DNA of 64,000 nucleotides, from the NCBI GenBank assembly GCA_964557005.1, contig CAZKYI010000001.1:310001-374000 (forward strand), given 5' to 3'. The notes beneath the pieces are model-generated. The model saw nothing but the letters and a program-made list of their open reading frames with translations. It had not been told where the DNA came from and did no database searches. Below are positions 36,505 through 45,470 of this stretch, one piece after another. Position numbers and translations under genes: made by a program. This DNA is from JBECKS01 sp964557005 (lineage in GTDB: Bacteria; Pseudomonadota; Gammaproteobacteria; Pseudomonadales; JBECKS01). The first letter of the stretch is position 1. Each line of letters starts with the position of its first letter.

Positions 36505-37056
36505 ATGAATCATTACATTGAAATTAAATTAAAACCTGATGCAGAAATGCCAGCCACTGTGCTAATGAACGCTATTTACGCCAAGCTGCACAAACATTTG
36601 CATGATTTGCAATCTAAAACCATTGGCATTAGTTTTCCAAAGTACAAAGTCACCTTGGGTAATTTGTTACGCATTCATGGCAGTGAACCCGATTTGCAAA
36701 AACTGCATGGTGCGATCTGGCTTGGTGGCATGAATGGCTATTGTAATGTGAGTGAAATCCTCACGACACCAACTGATGCCAAGCATCGTGTTGTATCACG
36801 TATGCAGACGAACATGAGCATGGCCAAACTTCGGCGTTTGCAGAAGCGGGGTTCAATCACGGGAGAAGATGCCAAAGTCTATAAGGCGAAAATGTTCTCC
36901 AAAGGGCTGGATAATCCGTATCTGGATTTGGTTAGTGGCTCCAGTGGCCAGCGTCATCGTCGTTATATTGAATTGGGTGAATTGCTCGATAAACCTGTAG
37001 CAGGTGAGTTTGATCAGTTTGGCCTTTCCAAAACCGCAACTGTTCCCTGGTTTTAA
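36505..37056 (+). CDS. cas6f: Cas6f (Csy4) crRNA-processing endonuclease
   Basis: Cas6f cuts the repeat hairpin of the pre-crRNA and stays bound to the 3' end. The catalytic His is H29 in AKLHKHLHD, at the same position as in P. aeruginosa Csy4. The Arg-rich helix is MAKLRRLQKRG (about residues 108-118) and the family ending is FGLSKTATVPWF. Its substrate is the CTGCC-GCACA-GGCAG hairpin of the local repeats. Length 183 is standard; AGGAGAG precedes the ATG. Confidence 0.95.
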   Translation: MNHYIEIKLKPDAEMPATVLMNAIYAKLHKHLHDLQSKTIGISFPKYKVTLGNLLRIHGSEPDLQKLHGAIWLGGMNGYCNVSEILTTPTDAKHRVVSRMQTNMSMAKLRRLQKRGSITGEDAKVYKAKMFSKGLDNPYLDLVSGSSGQRHRRYIELGELLDKPVAGEFDQFGLSKTATVPWF

Positions 37057-37077
37057 TTTAACTGTGCAGGAGGCACT

Positions 37078-37341
37078 ATGAAAACCGATCCCGCTTTATT
37101 TGAAAATCATTCTATTCGTCGTGTGTACGATGAAGACACGGAGACGTGGTGGTTTTCGGTGGTGGATATTGTGCAGGTGTTAACGCAGCAACCCGACTAT
37201 CAAACTGCACGCAAGTATTGGAATAAGTTGAAGGAGCGTTTGAATAAAGAAGGCAGTGAACTGGTGACAAATTGTCACCGACTGAAATTACTCTCGCAGG
37301 GTGTGACCGTTACTCCTCCATCAGAAGAAATGGCAAGCTAA
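37078..37341 (+). pseudogene. Truncated BRO-N domain gene downstream of cas6f
   Basis: The 87-residue product has the BRO-N start (SIRRVYDEDTETWWFSVVDI, WNKLKERLNKEGSELVTNC, HRLKLL) and then loses similarity; the DGK-and-TDVADTE part, the QSIPSPKAEPFKRW core and the DinD-like half are missing. A good ribosome site (AGGAGG) remains, so a short peptide may be made. It is a second BRO-N unit in the same island, 22 nt after cas6f. Confidence 0.6.
37263..37279. repeat. Intragenic inverted repeat GGTGACAA-A-TTGTCACC in the truncated BRO-N gene
   Basis: Perfect 8-bp arms with a 1-nt spacer lie at the codons for V-T-N-C-H. They lie at the place homologous to the 8-bp inverted repeat of the full BRO-N gene, although the sequences differ. 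Confidence 0.55.
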
Positions 37342-37374
37342 AATCTAATTCATTCGTCACTTTACGTTTCTAGA

Positions 37375-37427
37375 AATGACACATATACTTACCAAAAATT
37401 AAATATTTGATAAGTATATGTGTCATT
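37375..37427. promoter_or_regulatory. 17-bp inverted repeat ending at the hipB start codon (probable HipB operator)
   Basis: AATGACACATATACTTA (37375-37391) and TAAGTATATGTGTCATT (37411-37427) are perfect 17-bp arms with a 19-nt AT-rich spacer. The second arm ends one base before the ATG at 37428, leaving no room for a ribosome site. The layout fits an autoregulatory HipB operator and a leaderless or unusually started mRNA. Confidence 0.7.
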
Positions 37428-37742
37428 ATGGCTGATTCTACTCGTAAACAGGCGGTTATTTTTCCCAAGCATCAAGCGATTCTCGACCAGCTAGGCGAGA
37501 ACATTTCCTTGGCGATGAAAAGGCGTGCCATTACTCAAATCATGGTGGCTGAGCGCACGGGTCTGAGCCGTTTGACCGTGCGCAACATTCAACGGGGTAA
37601 TAGTACCGTGTCGATAGGGCACTACTTATTGGTGCTTTCTGTATTAGGGCTGGCGGAAGATTTGGAACAGGTCGCCAATGACGATGAGTTTGGCAGAAAG
37701 TTGCAAGACATTGCCTTGCTTAGAAAAAGAGGTGACTCATGA
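37428..37742 (+). CDS. hipB: HipB-like antitoxin, XRE-family repressor
   Basis: The 104-residue product has an XRE helix-turn-helix (ISLAMKRRAITQIMVAERTG, LSRLTVRNIQRGNSTVSIGHYL). Such antitoxins bind HipA and repress their own operon. The ATG 37428 directly follows the palindromic site; a TTG at 37407 lies inside the palindrome and is less likely. Its stop overlaps the hipA start (ATGA). Confidence 0.85.
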   Translation: MADSTRKQAVIFPKHQAILDQLGENISLAMKRRAITQIMVAERTGLSRLTVRNIQRGNSTVSIGHYLLVLSVLGLAEDLEQVANDDEFGRKLQDIALLRKRGDS

Positions 37743-38977
37743 AGAGGGATGTATGGGTTTATGCCGACTGGGAATCTTTAGCAGAACCTGAAAAAGTAGG
37801 TTTGTTGAGTGCTGAAACTATTCGCAAGCACGAAGTATTTTATTTTGAATATAACGAGCAATGGCTTTCAGAAAAACACAGTTTGGCGATTGATCCAAAA
37901 CTGAATTTATTCAAGGGGAGGCAATTTAATGATCAGCAGGGAAACTTTGGCATTTTTCTGGATTCCTGCCCAGATAGATGGGGGCGCTTGTTAATTTCTC
38001 GCAGAGAAGTGATAAACGCAAAATTGGAAAACAGGGAACCAAAAAAATTACAGGAAATTGATTTCTTGTTGAGTGTGCATGATCAAAGTCGTATGGGAGC
38101 TTTGCGTTTTAAGCAAAATGAAACAGGGGATTTTTTGAATAATGAGAAGCGGAATGCAGCGCCTCCATTCACTTCTTTGAAAGAGTTATCGCATGCTGTA
38201 CGGGTGATTGAAAATGATGATGCCTTCGATAAAGATTATCTGAAATGGCTGAGCGTATTGATTGCACCGGGTTCTTCATTAGGCGGGGCAAGACCAAAAG
38301 CTTCCGTATTAGATGAACAGTCACATTTATGGATTGCGAAGTTCCCAAGCAAACAAGACAACGAAGATGTAGGTGCTTGGGAATATGTGGTTTATTTGTT
38401 GGCGCGTGATGCTGGCATTGACATGGCTCAATGTGACATCAAGAAAATTAATTCCAGCTTCCATACTTTTCTAACCAAGCGTTTTGACAGAACCTTAGAT
38501 GGAAAACGTAAGCATTTTTGTTCCGCTATGACTTTACTTGGTTACAGAGACGGTGATGAAGGTGCCAGTTACTTAGAGCTTGCCAATTTTTTATTTGAGC
38601 AGGGAAGTAATAGCAAACAAGATTTAGAGCAGTTGTTCAGGCGTTTAGTGTTTAATATTGCTGTGTCGAATTGTGATGATCATTTGAGGAACCACGGTTT
38701 TATTTTTGAAAATAAAGGGTGGCGACTTTCACCTGCCTACGACATTAACCCCATCAGCCCAAATAATGGTTTGCATTTGAATATAGATGAAAGTAATAAC
38801 AGTCTGGATTTTGAATTAGCTTTAAGCACTGCCAATTTTTACAGGCTTTCCCAAAAAGAAGCGTTTGATATTGTGAACACGGTAAAAAGCGCTGTGAGTC
38901 ATTGGCAGAGTTATGCCAAGCAAGTAGGGCTTAATCGAGCGGAGCAAGAACAGAAAGCAACAGCCTTCCATGCTTAA
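37739..38977 (+). CDS. hipA: HipA-family serine/threonine kinase toxin
   Basis: HipA phosphorylates glutamyl-tRNA synthetase in E. coli and causes dormancy; other relatives have other targets. The 412-residue product shows the Gly/Ser ATP loop PGSSLGGARPKAS (about residues 180-192), the catalytic Asp in SNCDDHLRNHG (D313-D314) and the metal-binding Asp in PAYDINP. It is coupled to hipB by a 4-nt overlap. Lying between cas6f and the CRISPR leader, it may stabilise the island. Confidence 0.88.
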   Translation: MKRDVWVYADWESLAEPEKVGLLSAETIRKHEVFYFEYNEQWLSEKHSLAIDPKLNLFKGRQFNDQQGNFGIFLDSCPDRWGRLLISRREVINAKLENREPKKLQEIDFLLSVHDQSRMGALRFKQNETGDFLNNEKRNAAPPFTSLKELSHAVRVIENDDAFDKDYLKWLSVLIAPGSSLGGARPKASVLDEQSHLWIAKFPSKQDNEDVGAWEYVVYLLARDAGIDMAQCDIKKINSSFHTFLTKRFDRTLDGKRKHFCSAMTLLGYRDGDEGASYLELANFLFEQGSNSKQDLEQLFRRLVFNIAVSNCDDHLRNHGFIFENKGWRLSPAYDINPISPNNGLHLNIDESNNSLDFELALSTANFYRLSQKEAFDIVNTVKSAVSHWQSYAKQVGLNRAEQEQKATAFHA

Positions 38978-39121
38978 CATGGCTTGAGCAACCAAAGTTT
39001 TAAACCTTCCTGTAACACCTAATAAAATCAATAAGTTATAACATAGCCAAAAATATTGGTATTTCGCGGTCAAATGACTTAAGTGCGTGTGGAATAAAGA
39101 TATTTTGGTGATATTCTACAG
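38978..39121 (+). promoter_or_regulatory. CRISPR leader
   Basis: The 144-nt AT-rich stretch lies between hipA and the first repeat. Repeats read in the type I-F sense on the + strand, so transcription and new-spacer insertion should start here. It contains a consensus IHF site at 39026-39038. No clear -10/-35 pair was picked. Confidence 0.75.
39026..39038 (+). promoter_or_regulatory. IHF binding site in the CRISPR leader
   Basis: AATCAATAAGTTA fits WATCAANNNNTTR at every position. It ends 83 nt before the first repeat. IHF bending of the leader is known to be required for type I-F spacer integration. Confidence 0.7.
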
Positions 39122-42100
39122 GTTCACTGCCGCACAGGCAGCTTAGAAATTAATACCGCAGGAAATCGCATTTTAATCACCGTTCACTGCCGCACAGGCA
39201 GCTTAGAAAAGAGTTTAGCCAGACTGACATTGATTTATACGGTTCACTGCCGCACAGGCAGCTTAGAAAGTTAGCGCCACTACCTGCTAAGAGGTAATGG
39301 AGTTCACTGCCGCACAGGCAGCTTAGAAATACTTATCTTCCACATTATCATATGTGATTTCGTTCACTGCCGCACAGGCAGCTTAGAAATGTCAGCTTCG
39401 CATCAATAACAGCAGCGATTTGTTCACTGCCGCACAGGCAGCTTAGAAAGTATAAAACCCGGTGTCGCGTCTTGCGGAAATGTTCACTGCCGCACAGGCA
39501 GCTTAGAAATTATGAAAACGCTGATTATAATTTGATTGTGAGTTCACTGCCGCACAGGCAGCTTAGAAAAAATAGGATGCTTGTGTATTTGGTATCACCA
39601 GGTTCACTGCCGCACAGGCAGCTTAGAAATCTATATTTTTTAATCCTTCATGCCACTGCATGTTCACTGCCGCACAGGCAGCTTAGAAACATACTTCCAA
39701 ACATTTTACAAGCTTGGAATAGTTCACTGCCGCACAGGCAGCTTAGAAATTTTTGCGCAACGTATTGTTCGCCACTTGACAGTTCACTGCCGCACAGGCA
39801 GCTTAGAAAAGTATCACAATTAGCAGCTAACAAGGTTTTTAGTTCACTGCCGCACAGGCAGCTTAGAAAATTATATAATTATCCTCTCTGCAAATTTTCC
39901 AGTTCACTGCCGCACAGGCAGCTTAGAAATGGCGTTGCCGCATCATATGGCCAGGGTTTTTGTTCACTGCCGCACAGGCAGCTTAGAAAGCCGCAACGCA
40001 CAAGCAACGAACCGTATCACAGTTCACTGCCGCACAGGCAGCTTAGAAAAAGAAAATCCTGAACAGCGCTGGTTCTGAAATGTTCACTGCCGCACAGGCA
40101 GCTTAGAAAGACAGGCGGCGATTGATGAGTTGGCGAGCGAGGTTCACTGCCGCACAGGCAGCTTAGAAAAATACTGGCTTACCCATTGACGCTTGCCCAT
40201 AGTTCACTGCCGCACAGGCAGCTTAGAAATTTTGCGCTTTTCATCATCTTGCCCTTGTTCCGTTCACTGCCGCACAGGCAGCTTAGAAATGAGTGGCAAC
40301 GCTGAACGATAAGCTAGCGTAGTTCACTGCCGCACAGGCAGCTTAGAAAAGGATTGGAGCTGATTGCATCAGCATATAACGGTTCACTGCCGCACAGGCA
40401 GCTTAGAAAGTGTTATCAACGCCTGCGATTGGGGAAGATAGGTTCACTGCCGCACAGGCAGCTTAGAAATGTTCAGCAGGTTCTGGAATAACGATTTGGT
40501 GGTTCACTGCCGCACAGGCAGCTTAGAAAGATTTGGACCACTACGCGAAATAGAAGGGCATGTTCACTGCCGCACAGGCAGCTTAGAAAAGATAGGTTAA
40601 TTAATTTCGACGGGCTTACCGGTTCACTGCCGCACAGGCAGCTTAGAAAAATACGCCCTATCGACACCATGGAATATGAGCGTTCACTGCCGCACAGGCA
40701 GCTTAGAAAATGTAAAGCCTGTGTGGGCACTGATTATGTGGGTTCACTGCCGCACAGGCAGCTTAGAAAAGTAAGCCGGTTTTCCATTCCAAGCCCATAG
40801 GGTTCACTGCCGCACAGGCAGCTTAGAAATGTGTGCATGGTTGCTCCTCATATTGTTATTAGTTCACTGCCGCACAGGCAGCTTAGAAAAACCCCGTGCT
40901 ATTGTCTACCACGGTAAGCGGGTTCACTGCCGCACAGGCAGCTTAGAAATGATATAAAGAATCGCTCTGATATAACTATTTGTTCACTGCCGCACAGGCA
41001 GCTTAGAAAAAACTGTAGCGTGCCATCGCTTGAGGCAGTGGGTTCACTGCCGCACAGGCAGCTTAGAAAGCATAGGGGACAGGGTTTCTTATGAGGGTCA
41101 AGTTCACTGCCGCACAGGCAGCTTAGAAATTGAGAGCACCGAATCAGTTATGCATGCGCAAGTTCACTGCCGCACAGGCAGCTTAGAAAATCCTGTCCTT
41201 GCGGGATATTGTCAAGCCTGTGTTCACTGCCGCACAGGCAGCTTAGAAAACCCCTTGCCAGACAGTACGAAATTGAGGTTAGTTCACTGCCGCACAGGCA
41301 GCTTAGAAACAGCACATCGGCTGTTTTAAGCACCGTTACAGGTTCACTGCCGCACAGGCAGCTTAGAAACGACGGTATGAATAACGCCGGTGTCGCATTC
41401 CGTTCACTGCCGCACAGGCAGCTTAGAAATGTTTGAAATCACAAAAAAACAAACAGGAAGAGTTCACTGCCGCACAGGCAGCTTAGAAATTGCCATTTCC
41501 GCAGTATATTTTATCGCTCATGTTCACTGCCGCACAGGCAGCTTAGAAAAGATTATGACAAAGCAGTCGGGGACTGGAAAAGTTCACTGCCGCACAGGCA
41601 GCTTAGAAATAGTCAGCCCCATGATTTTTTATCAACTTCCAGTTCACCGCCGCACAGGCAGCTTAGAAAACTTTCGGCATAACTTTTAAAAAGGTAAAAC
41701 TGTTCACTGCCGCACAGGCAGCTTAGAAATGTTTCCAGCCGTCTAGCGCACTCATTGACAAGTTCACTGCCGCACAGGCAGCTTAGAAAGGTGAACTCTT
41801 TTTCAACAGTTTAAAAGCTGTGTTCACTGCCGCACAGGCAGCTTAGAAACTTTTTGATTAGTATTGACAATCTAAACCTTAGTTCACTGCCGCACAGGCA
41901 GCTTAGAAAAGATGAAACTTGGTTCATCGACGATGAGCAACGTTCACTGCCGCACAGGCAGCTTAGAAATTGCCTGTGTCGCAGGCTTAGCGACCTTCGC
42001 AGTTCACTGCCGCACAGGCAGCTTAGAAAGTCTGGCGAATCCGCTGCAAGGTTTATGTCGTGTTCACTGCCGCACAGGCAGCTTAGAAATCAACGATAAT

Positions 42101-44373
42101 CCAAAGCGAATGCGCTGGTATGTTCACTGCCGCACAGGCAGCTTAGAAATCGGCGATGATGATTTGCACACAAAACTAGTTGTTCACTGCCGCACAGGCA
42201 GCTTAGAAAATAAACGGCGTAACAACAGGGTTCAGCCGAATGTTCACTGCCGCACAGGCAGCTTAGAAAGAAAAGTAAACACTTTTTTCGTCTACACAAA
42301 AGTTCACTGCCGCACAGGCAGCTTAGAAATGCACAGAAGCAGCGGTAATCTGGTTTACAGTGTTCACTGCCGCACAGGCAGCTTAGAAAGAAGCATGCGA
42401 GCCGGATATTTTTCCCAAGGCGTTCACTGCCGCACAGGCAGCTTAGAAAAAAGGGAATTTTTTACCTTGTTAATGATTCTCGTTCACTGCCGCACAGGCA
42501 GCTTAGAAAGTGCTGCTTCCGATGTCGTCATTCATTTTAATGTTCACTGCCGCACAGGCAGCTTAGAAAAGATAGGAAACGAGCTTAAAATAATAACCGA
42601 TGTTCACTGCCGCACAGGCAGCTTAGAAACGTAACAAATAGCTCACCTTGGACTTGTGTTTGTTCACTGCCGCACAGGCAGCTTAGAAAGGCCACCGAAT
42701 CGTAGTACATACCTAATTTAAGTTCACTGCCGCACAGGCAGCTTAGAAATGATGATTTTTCTTTTTCGCTTTCGTTTAATAGTTCACTGCCGCACAGGCA
42801 GCTTAGAAATGCCTCATTTCTTGCGCGCTCCTCAGCTTCCCGTTCACTGCCGCACAGGCAGCTTAGAAAGAGACTTCGCGCAGCCACTGGTGAGAAGATT
42901 AGTTCACTGCCGCACAGGCAGCTTAGAAATGAATCTTTCGACTCGTTTGATGATTCTAGCAGTTCACTGCCGCACAGGCAGCTTAGAAATAGAATTGCCG
43001 AAATGGCTAAGGCTGCTGTTTGTTCACTGCCGCACAGGCAGCTTAGAAATTGCGTAATCTCTCAAGCTCGGCTTGTTCGGCGTTCACTGCCGCACAGGCA
43101 GCTTAGAAACGAGACACCCGCAGACGGCACTATAGACAGGCGTTCACTGCCGCACAGGCAGCTTAGAAATGCACAGAAGCAGCGGTAATCTGGTTTACAG
43201 TGTTCACTGCCGCACAGGCAGCTTAGAAAATACATCTTGAATTGGCGTTATCATCAAAGCCGTTCACTGCCGCACAGGCAGCTTAGAAAGGCGAATAGAG
43301 CCGTCATTGACTCTTTCTGCAGTTCACTGCCGCACAGGCAGCTTAGAAACATTGGGATAAATACCCAGAGGATTATTTACCCGTTCACTGCCGCACAGGC
43401 AGCTTAGAAAAATTGCGAAGCGCTGGCAAATTGTTTTTGATAAGTTCACTGCCGCACAGGCAGCTTAGAAACCTAAGCAACGTAGCGACATTAGCGGCAC
43501 CTGCGTTCACTGCCGCACAGGCAGCTTAGAAACTGGAGGAACGCAAGCCGGATCTGTAAGCAATAGTTCACTGCCGCACAGGCAGCTTAGAAAACTCATC
43601 AAGCGGCTTTACGTTAAACTGATTCGTTCACTGCCGCACAGGCAGCTTAGAAAATCCAGCAACTTGCAAGCATTGTATCAATCACGTTCACTGCCGCACA
43701 GGCAGCTTAGAAAAAAGATTTCTGAAAACAAAGTGACCGTATGCGGTTCACTGCCGCACAGGCAGCTTAGAAAAAACAGCATTTATTATTGTGCCAGTAA
43801 TTGCGGTTCACTGCCGCACAGGCAGCTTAGAAAGCGTATGTTTCAAAATCTTCGGGGTTTTTAAGGTTCACTGCCGCACAGGCAGCTTAGAAAACCGCGC
43901 GCGTTTCCTTGCTCAATGACTAACCGTTCACTGCCGCACAGGCAGCTTAGAAAATGTTGCGGTTGCGGCGATAGTTGTTGTTTGCGTTCACTGCCGCACA
44001 GGCAGCTTAGAAAATGGCGCGAAGGAATGAAACCATGCCCTCAAAGTTCACTGCCGCACAGGCAGCTTAGAAAAGCCTGTCACCATAAGCATTATCCAAA
44101 TCAAAGTTCACTGCCGCACAGGCAGCTTAGAAATGTGGAAGCTAATCAAAAATCACGGGACTGACGTTCACTGCCGCACAGGCAGCTTAGAAAATTCCAA
44201 AAGCCAACCGTAAATGTGTTTGACAGTTCACTGCCGCACAGGCAGCTTAGAAAAAGCGCGATAAAAAAGATTATTTTGAAGTTGAGTTCACTGCCGCACA
44301 GGCAGCTTAGAAATGCTCCACTGGCCGGGTTGATGCTGGAACCCAGTTCACTGCCGCACAGGCAGCTTAGAAA
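39122..44373 (+). CRISPR. Type I-F CRISPR array, 88 repeats and 87 spacers
   Basis: The 28-nt repeat begins GTTCACTGCCGCACAGG and ends CAGCTTAGAAA; its hairpin CTGCC-GCACA-GGCAG is the Cas6f substrate. Repeats start at 39122 and recur every 60 nt to 43322 (71 repeats, 32-nt spacers). Four consecutive 33-nt spacers follow (after 43322, 43383, 43444 and 43505), then 60-nt spacing resumes from 43566 to 44346. Only one repeat differs (41642, C for T at position 7). Spacers at 42330-42361 and 43170-43201 are the same. Open frames across the array are artefacts. Confidence 0.99.
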
Positions 44374-44459
44374 TATTACCAACACCTTGGGCGGCAGTGG
44401 CTTGGTGAGTGCAATAGAAATGGAATTGAGGGACGCGTAACCTTGATTTGCCGCTTGTC

Positions 44460-44480
44460 TAGTGTGTGTATAGTGTGTAT
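44460..44480 (+). promoter_or_regulatory. Tandem TAGTGTGT repeats before hicA (possible operator/promoter)
   Basis: TAGTGTGTGTA (44460-44470) is followed at once by TAGTGTGTAT (44471-44480), 11 bp apart, about one helical turn. They overlap a possible -10 TATAGT (44469-44474) and lie just before hicA. HicB autoregulation is typical of such pairs. Confidence 0.35.
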
Positions 44481-44490
44481 GGTTCACGCC

Positions 44491-44673
44491 ATGAACAGCA
44501 AAAACCTTATCAAAGAATTGAAACAAAACGGCTGGTATCTGGAACGGGTGAAGGGTAGCCACCATCAGTTCAGGCATCCGCAGTTCGGGCATGTGGTTAC
44601 TGTGCCACACCCCAAAAAAGATTTGGGTAAGGCGCTGATAGCTGCCATCCGCAAGCAAGCCAACATCAAGTAA
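44491..44673 (+). CDS. hicA: HicA mRNA-interferase toxin
   Basis: The 60-residue product has the HicA double-stranded-RNA-binding-like fold with the catalytic His in VKGSHHQFRHP and the motif TVPHPKKDLGKALI. ATG 44491 gives the normal HicA N-terminus MNSKNLIKELKQNGW; earlier in-frame codons are not used. hicB follows after 15 nt. It lies between the main CRISPR array and its two-repeat tail. Confidence 0.9.
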   Translation: MNSKNLIKELKQNGWYLERVKGSHHQFRHPQFGHVVTVPHPKKDLGKALIAAIRKQANIK

Positions 44674-44688
44674 AACGAGGAAAACACC

Positions 44689-45093
44689 ATGTACGTACAA
44701 TATCCCATTCTTATCGAAGCGCCATCGAGTGACCAATACGTCTGGGGCGTGATTGTTCCTGATATGCCAGGCTGTTTCAGTGCAGCCGATGAGGCCGAGG
44801 ACATTCTGAAAAACACCCGCGAAGCCATTGCGTTATGGCTGGAAGCCACCGAAACCATTCCCACCCCTTCCCCTGTGAAAGAGGTGATTAAACAAGCGAA
44901 AAAACAGGGGCTTCAGGTAGCTCTGGTTGATGTAGATGTTTCTGCTTTTGAAGGCCCTAAAAAACGCATCAACGTGATGCTGTCAAAATCCTTGTTAAGC
45001 CGTATTGATAGCATCAGCGACAACCGTTCTGCTTTTCTGGCTGAAGCGGCCTTGGCCAAGCTGGGTGAAAATTATCGTTCGGCGGCGGGTTAG
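44689..45093 (+). CDS. hicB: HicB antitoxin
   Basis: The 134-residue product has the HicB partial RNase-H-like domain (VIVPDMPGCFSAADEAEDIL, AIALWLEA) and a C-terminal ribbon-helix-helix DNA-binding domain (KRINVMLSKSLLSRIDSIS). It neutralises HicA and represses the pair. A purine-rich site (ACGAGGAAAAC) precedes the ATG. Confidence 0.9.
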   Translation: MYVQYPILIEAPSSDQYVWGVIVPDMPGCFSAADEAEDILKNTREAIALWLEATETIPTPSPVKEVIKQAKKQGLQVALVDVDVSAFEGPKKRINVMLSKSLLSRIDSISDNRSAFLAEAALAKLGENYRSAAG

Positions 45094-45176
45094 TTATAAC
45101 CAGCCAAACTTTTCAATCATCTACCGTTATTCAGAAAGGCTTCTTAAAAACAGCGCCAGCGCATCGCACTGATGAG

Positions 45177-45195
45177 TTGACAGTCATTCTGTCAA
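45177..45195. repeat. Inverted repeat TTGACAG-TCATT-CTGTCAA between hicB and the array tail
   Basis: Perfect 7-bp arms with a 5-nt loop, no T-run. The surrounding gene-free stretch 45094-45470 otherwise holds the two-repeat array tail and the right WYL-type operator. Confidence 0.4.
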
Positions 45196-45250
45196 GGCAG
45201 ATACATCAAGTTCATCAGCTTGAGGCACACTACCCCCTTGCCATCGGGTT

Positions 45251-45338
45251 GTTCACTGCCGCACAGGCAGCTTAGAAACAGTTCTCGCACTGGGCAGGCG
45301 CAGGTGTACGGTTCACTGCCGCACAGGCAGCCCCGAAA
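45251..45338 (+). CRISPR. Detached two-repeat tail of the CRISPR array with degenerate last repeat
   Basis: A perfect repeat (45251-45278), a 32-nt spacer (45279-45310) and a last repeat with CCC in place of TTA near its 3' end (45311-45338). A degenerate last repeat is the normal trailer end of an array, so this looks like the original end of the 88-repeat array, cut off by the hicAB segment. Confidence 0.9.
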
Positions 45339-45345
45339 GTTCAAT

Positions 45346-45400
45346 CACAAAACACCTGCCTGAATAGGCGACATGTACATGTAGCCAGTGTGTACATGTT
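45346..45400. promoter_or_regulatory. Right copy of the WYL promoter/operator
   Basis: This copy matches 28324-28378 at 49 of 55 bases, same orientation. The arms are GACATGTACA (45370-45379) and TGTACATGTT (45391-45400), one base short of perfect. On the minus strand it even keeps the AGGCAGGT ribosome site and a GTG at the start-codon position, but the reading frame behind it runs into the degenerate CRISPR repeat and stops. On the plus side a small membrane-protein gene starts 71 nt away. Confidence 0.75.
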
Positions 45401-45470
45401 TAAAATCAAAGCGTATGTTGGTGCTTCTTCTGAAAAAAAAGCAAAGGTTGGATAGAAACGAGGTGCCGAG

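Noticed and set aside
39472..40062. Open frame of 196 codons with repeated C-S-L-P-H-R-Q-L-R-N blocks
   Set aside because: It is the CRISPR array read in one frame; the repeat plus spacer length of 60 nt is divisible by three. The same holds for other frames in 39472-44440 on both strands.
41912..42634. 240-codon frame with V-H-C-R-T-G-S-L-E repeats, resembling a repeat protein
   Set aside because: Also CRISPR repeats in another frame; spacers supply the variable parts.
28324..45400. The two 55-bp copies as attachment sites of an integrative element
   Set aside because: No integrase or excision gene lies between them, the left copy is a working promoter region rather than a tRNA end, and the inverted-repeat operator explains the conservation better. 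Not fully excluded.
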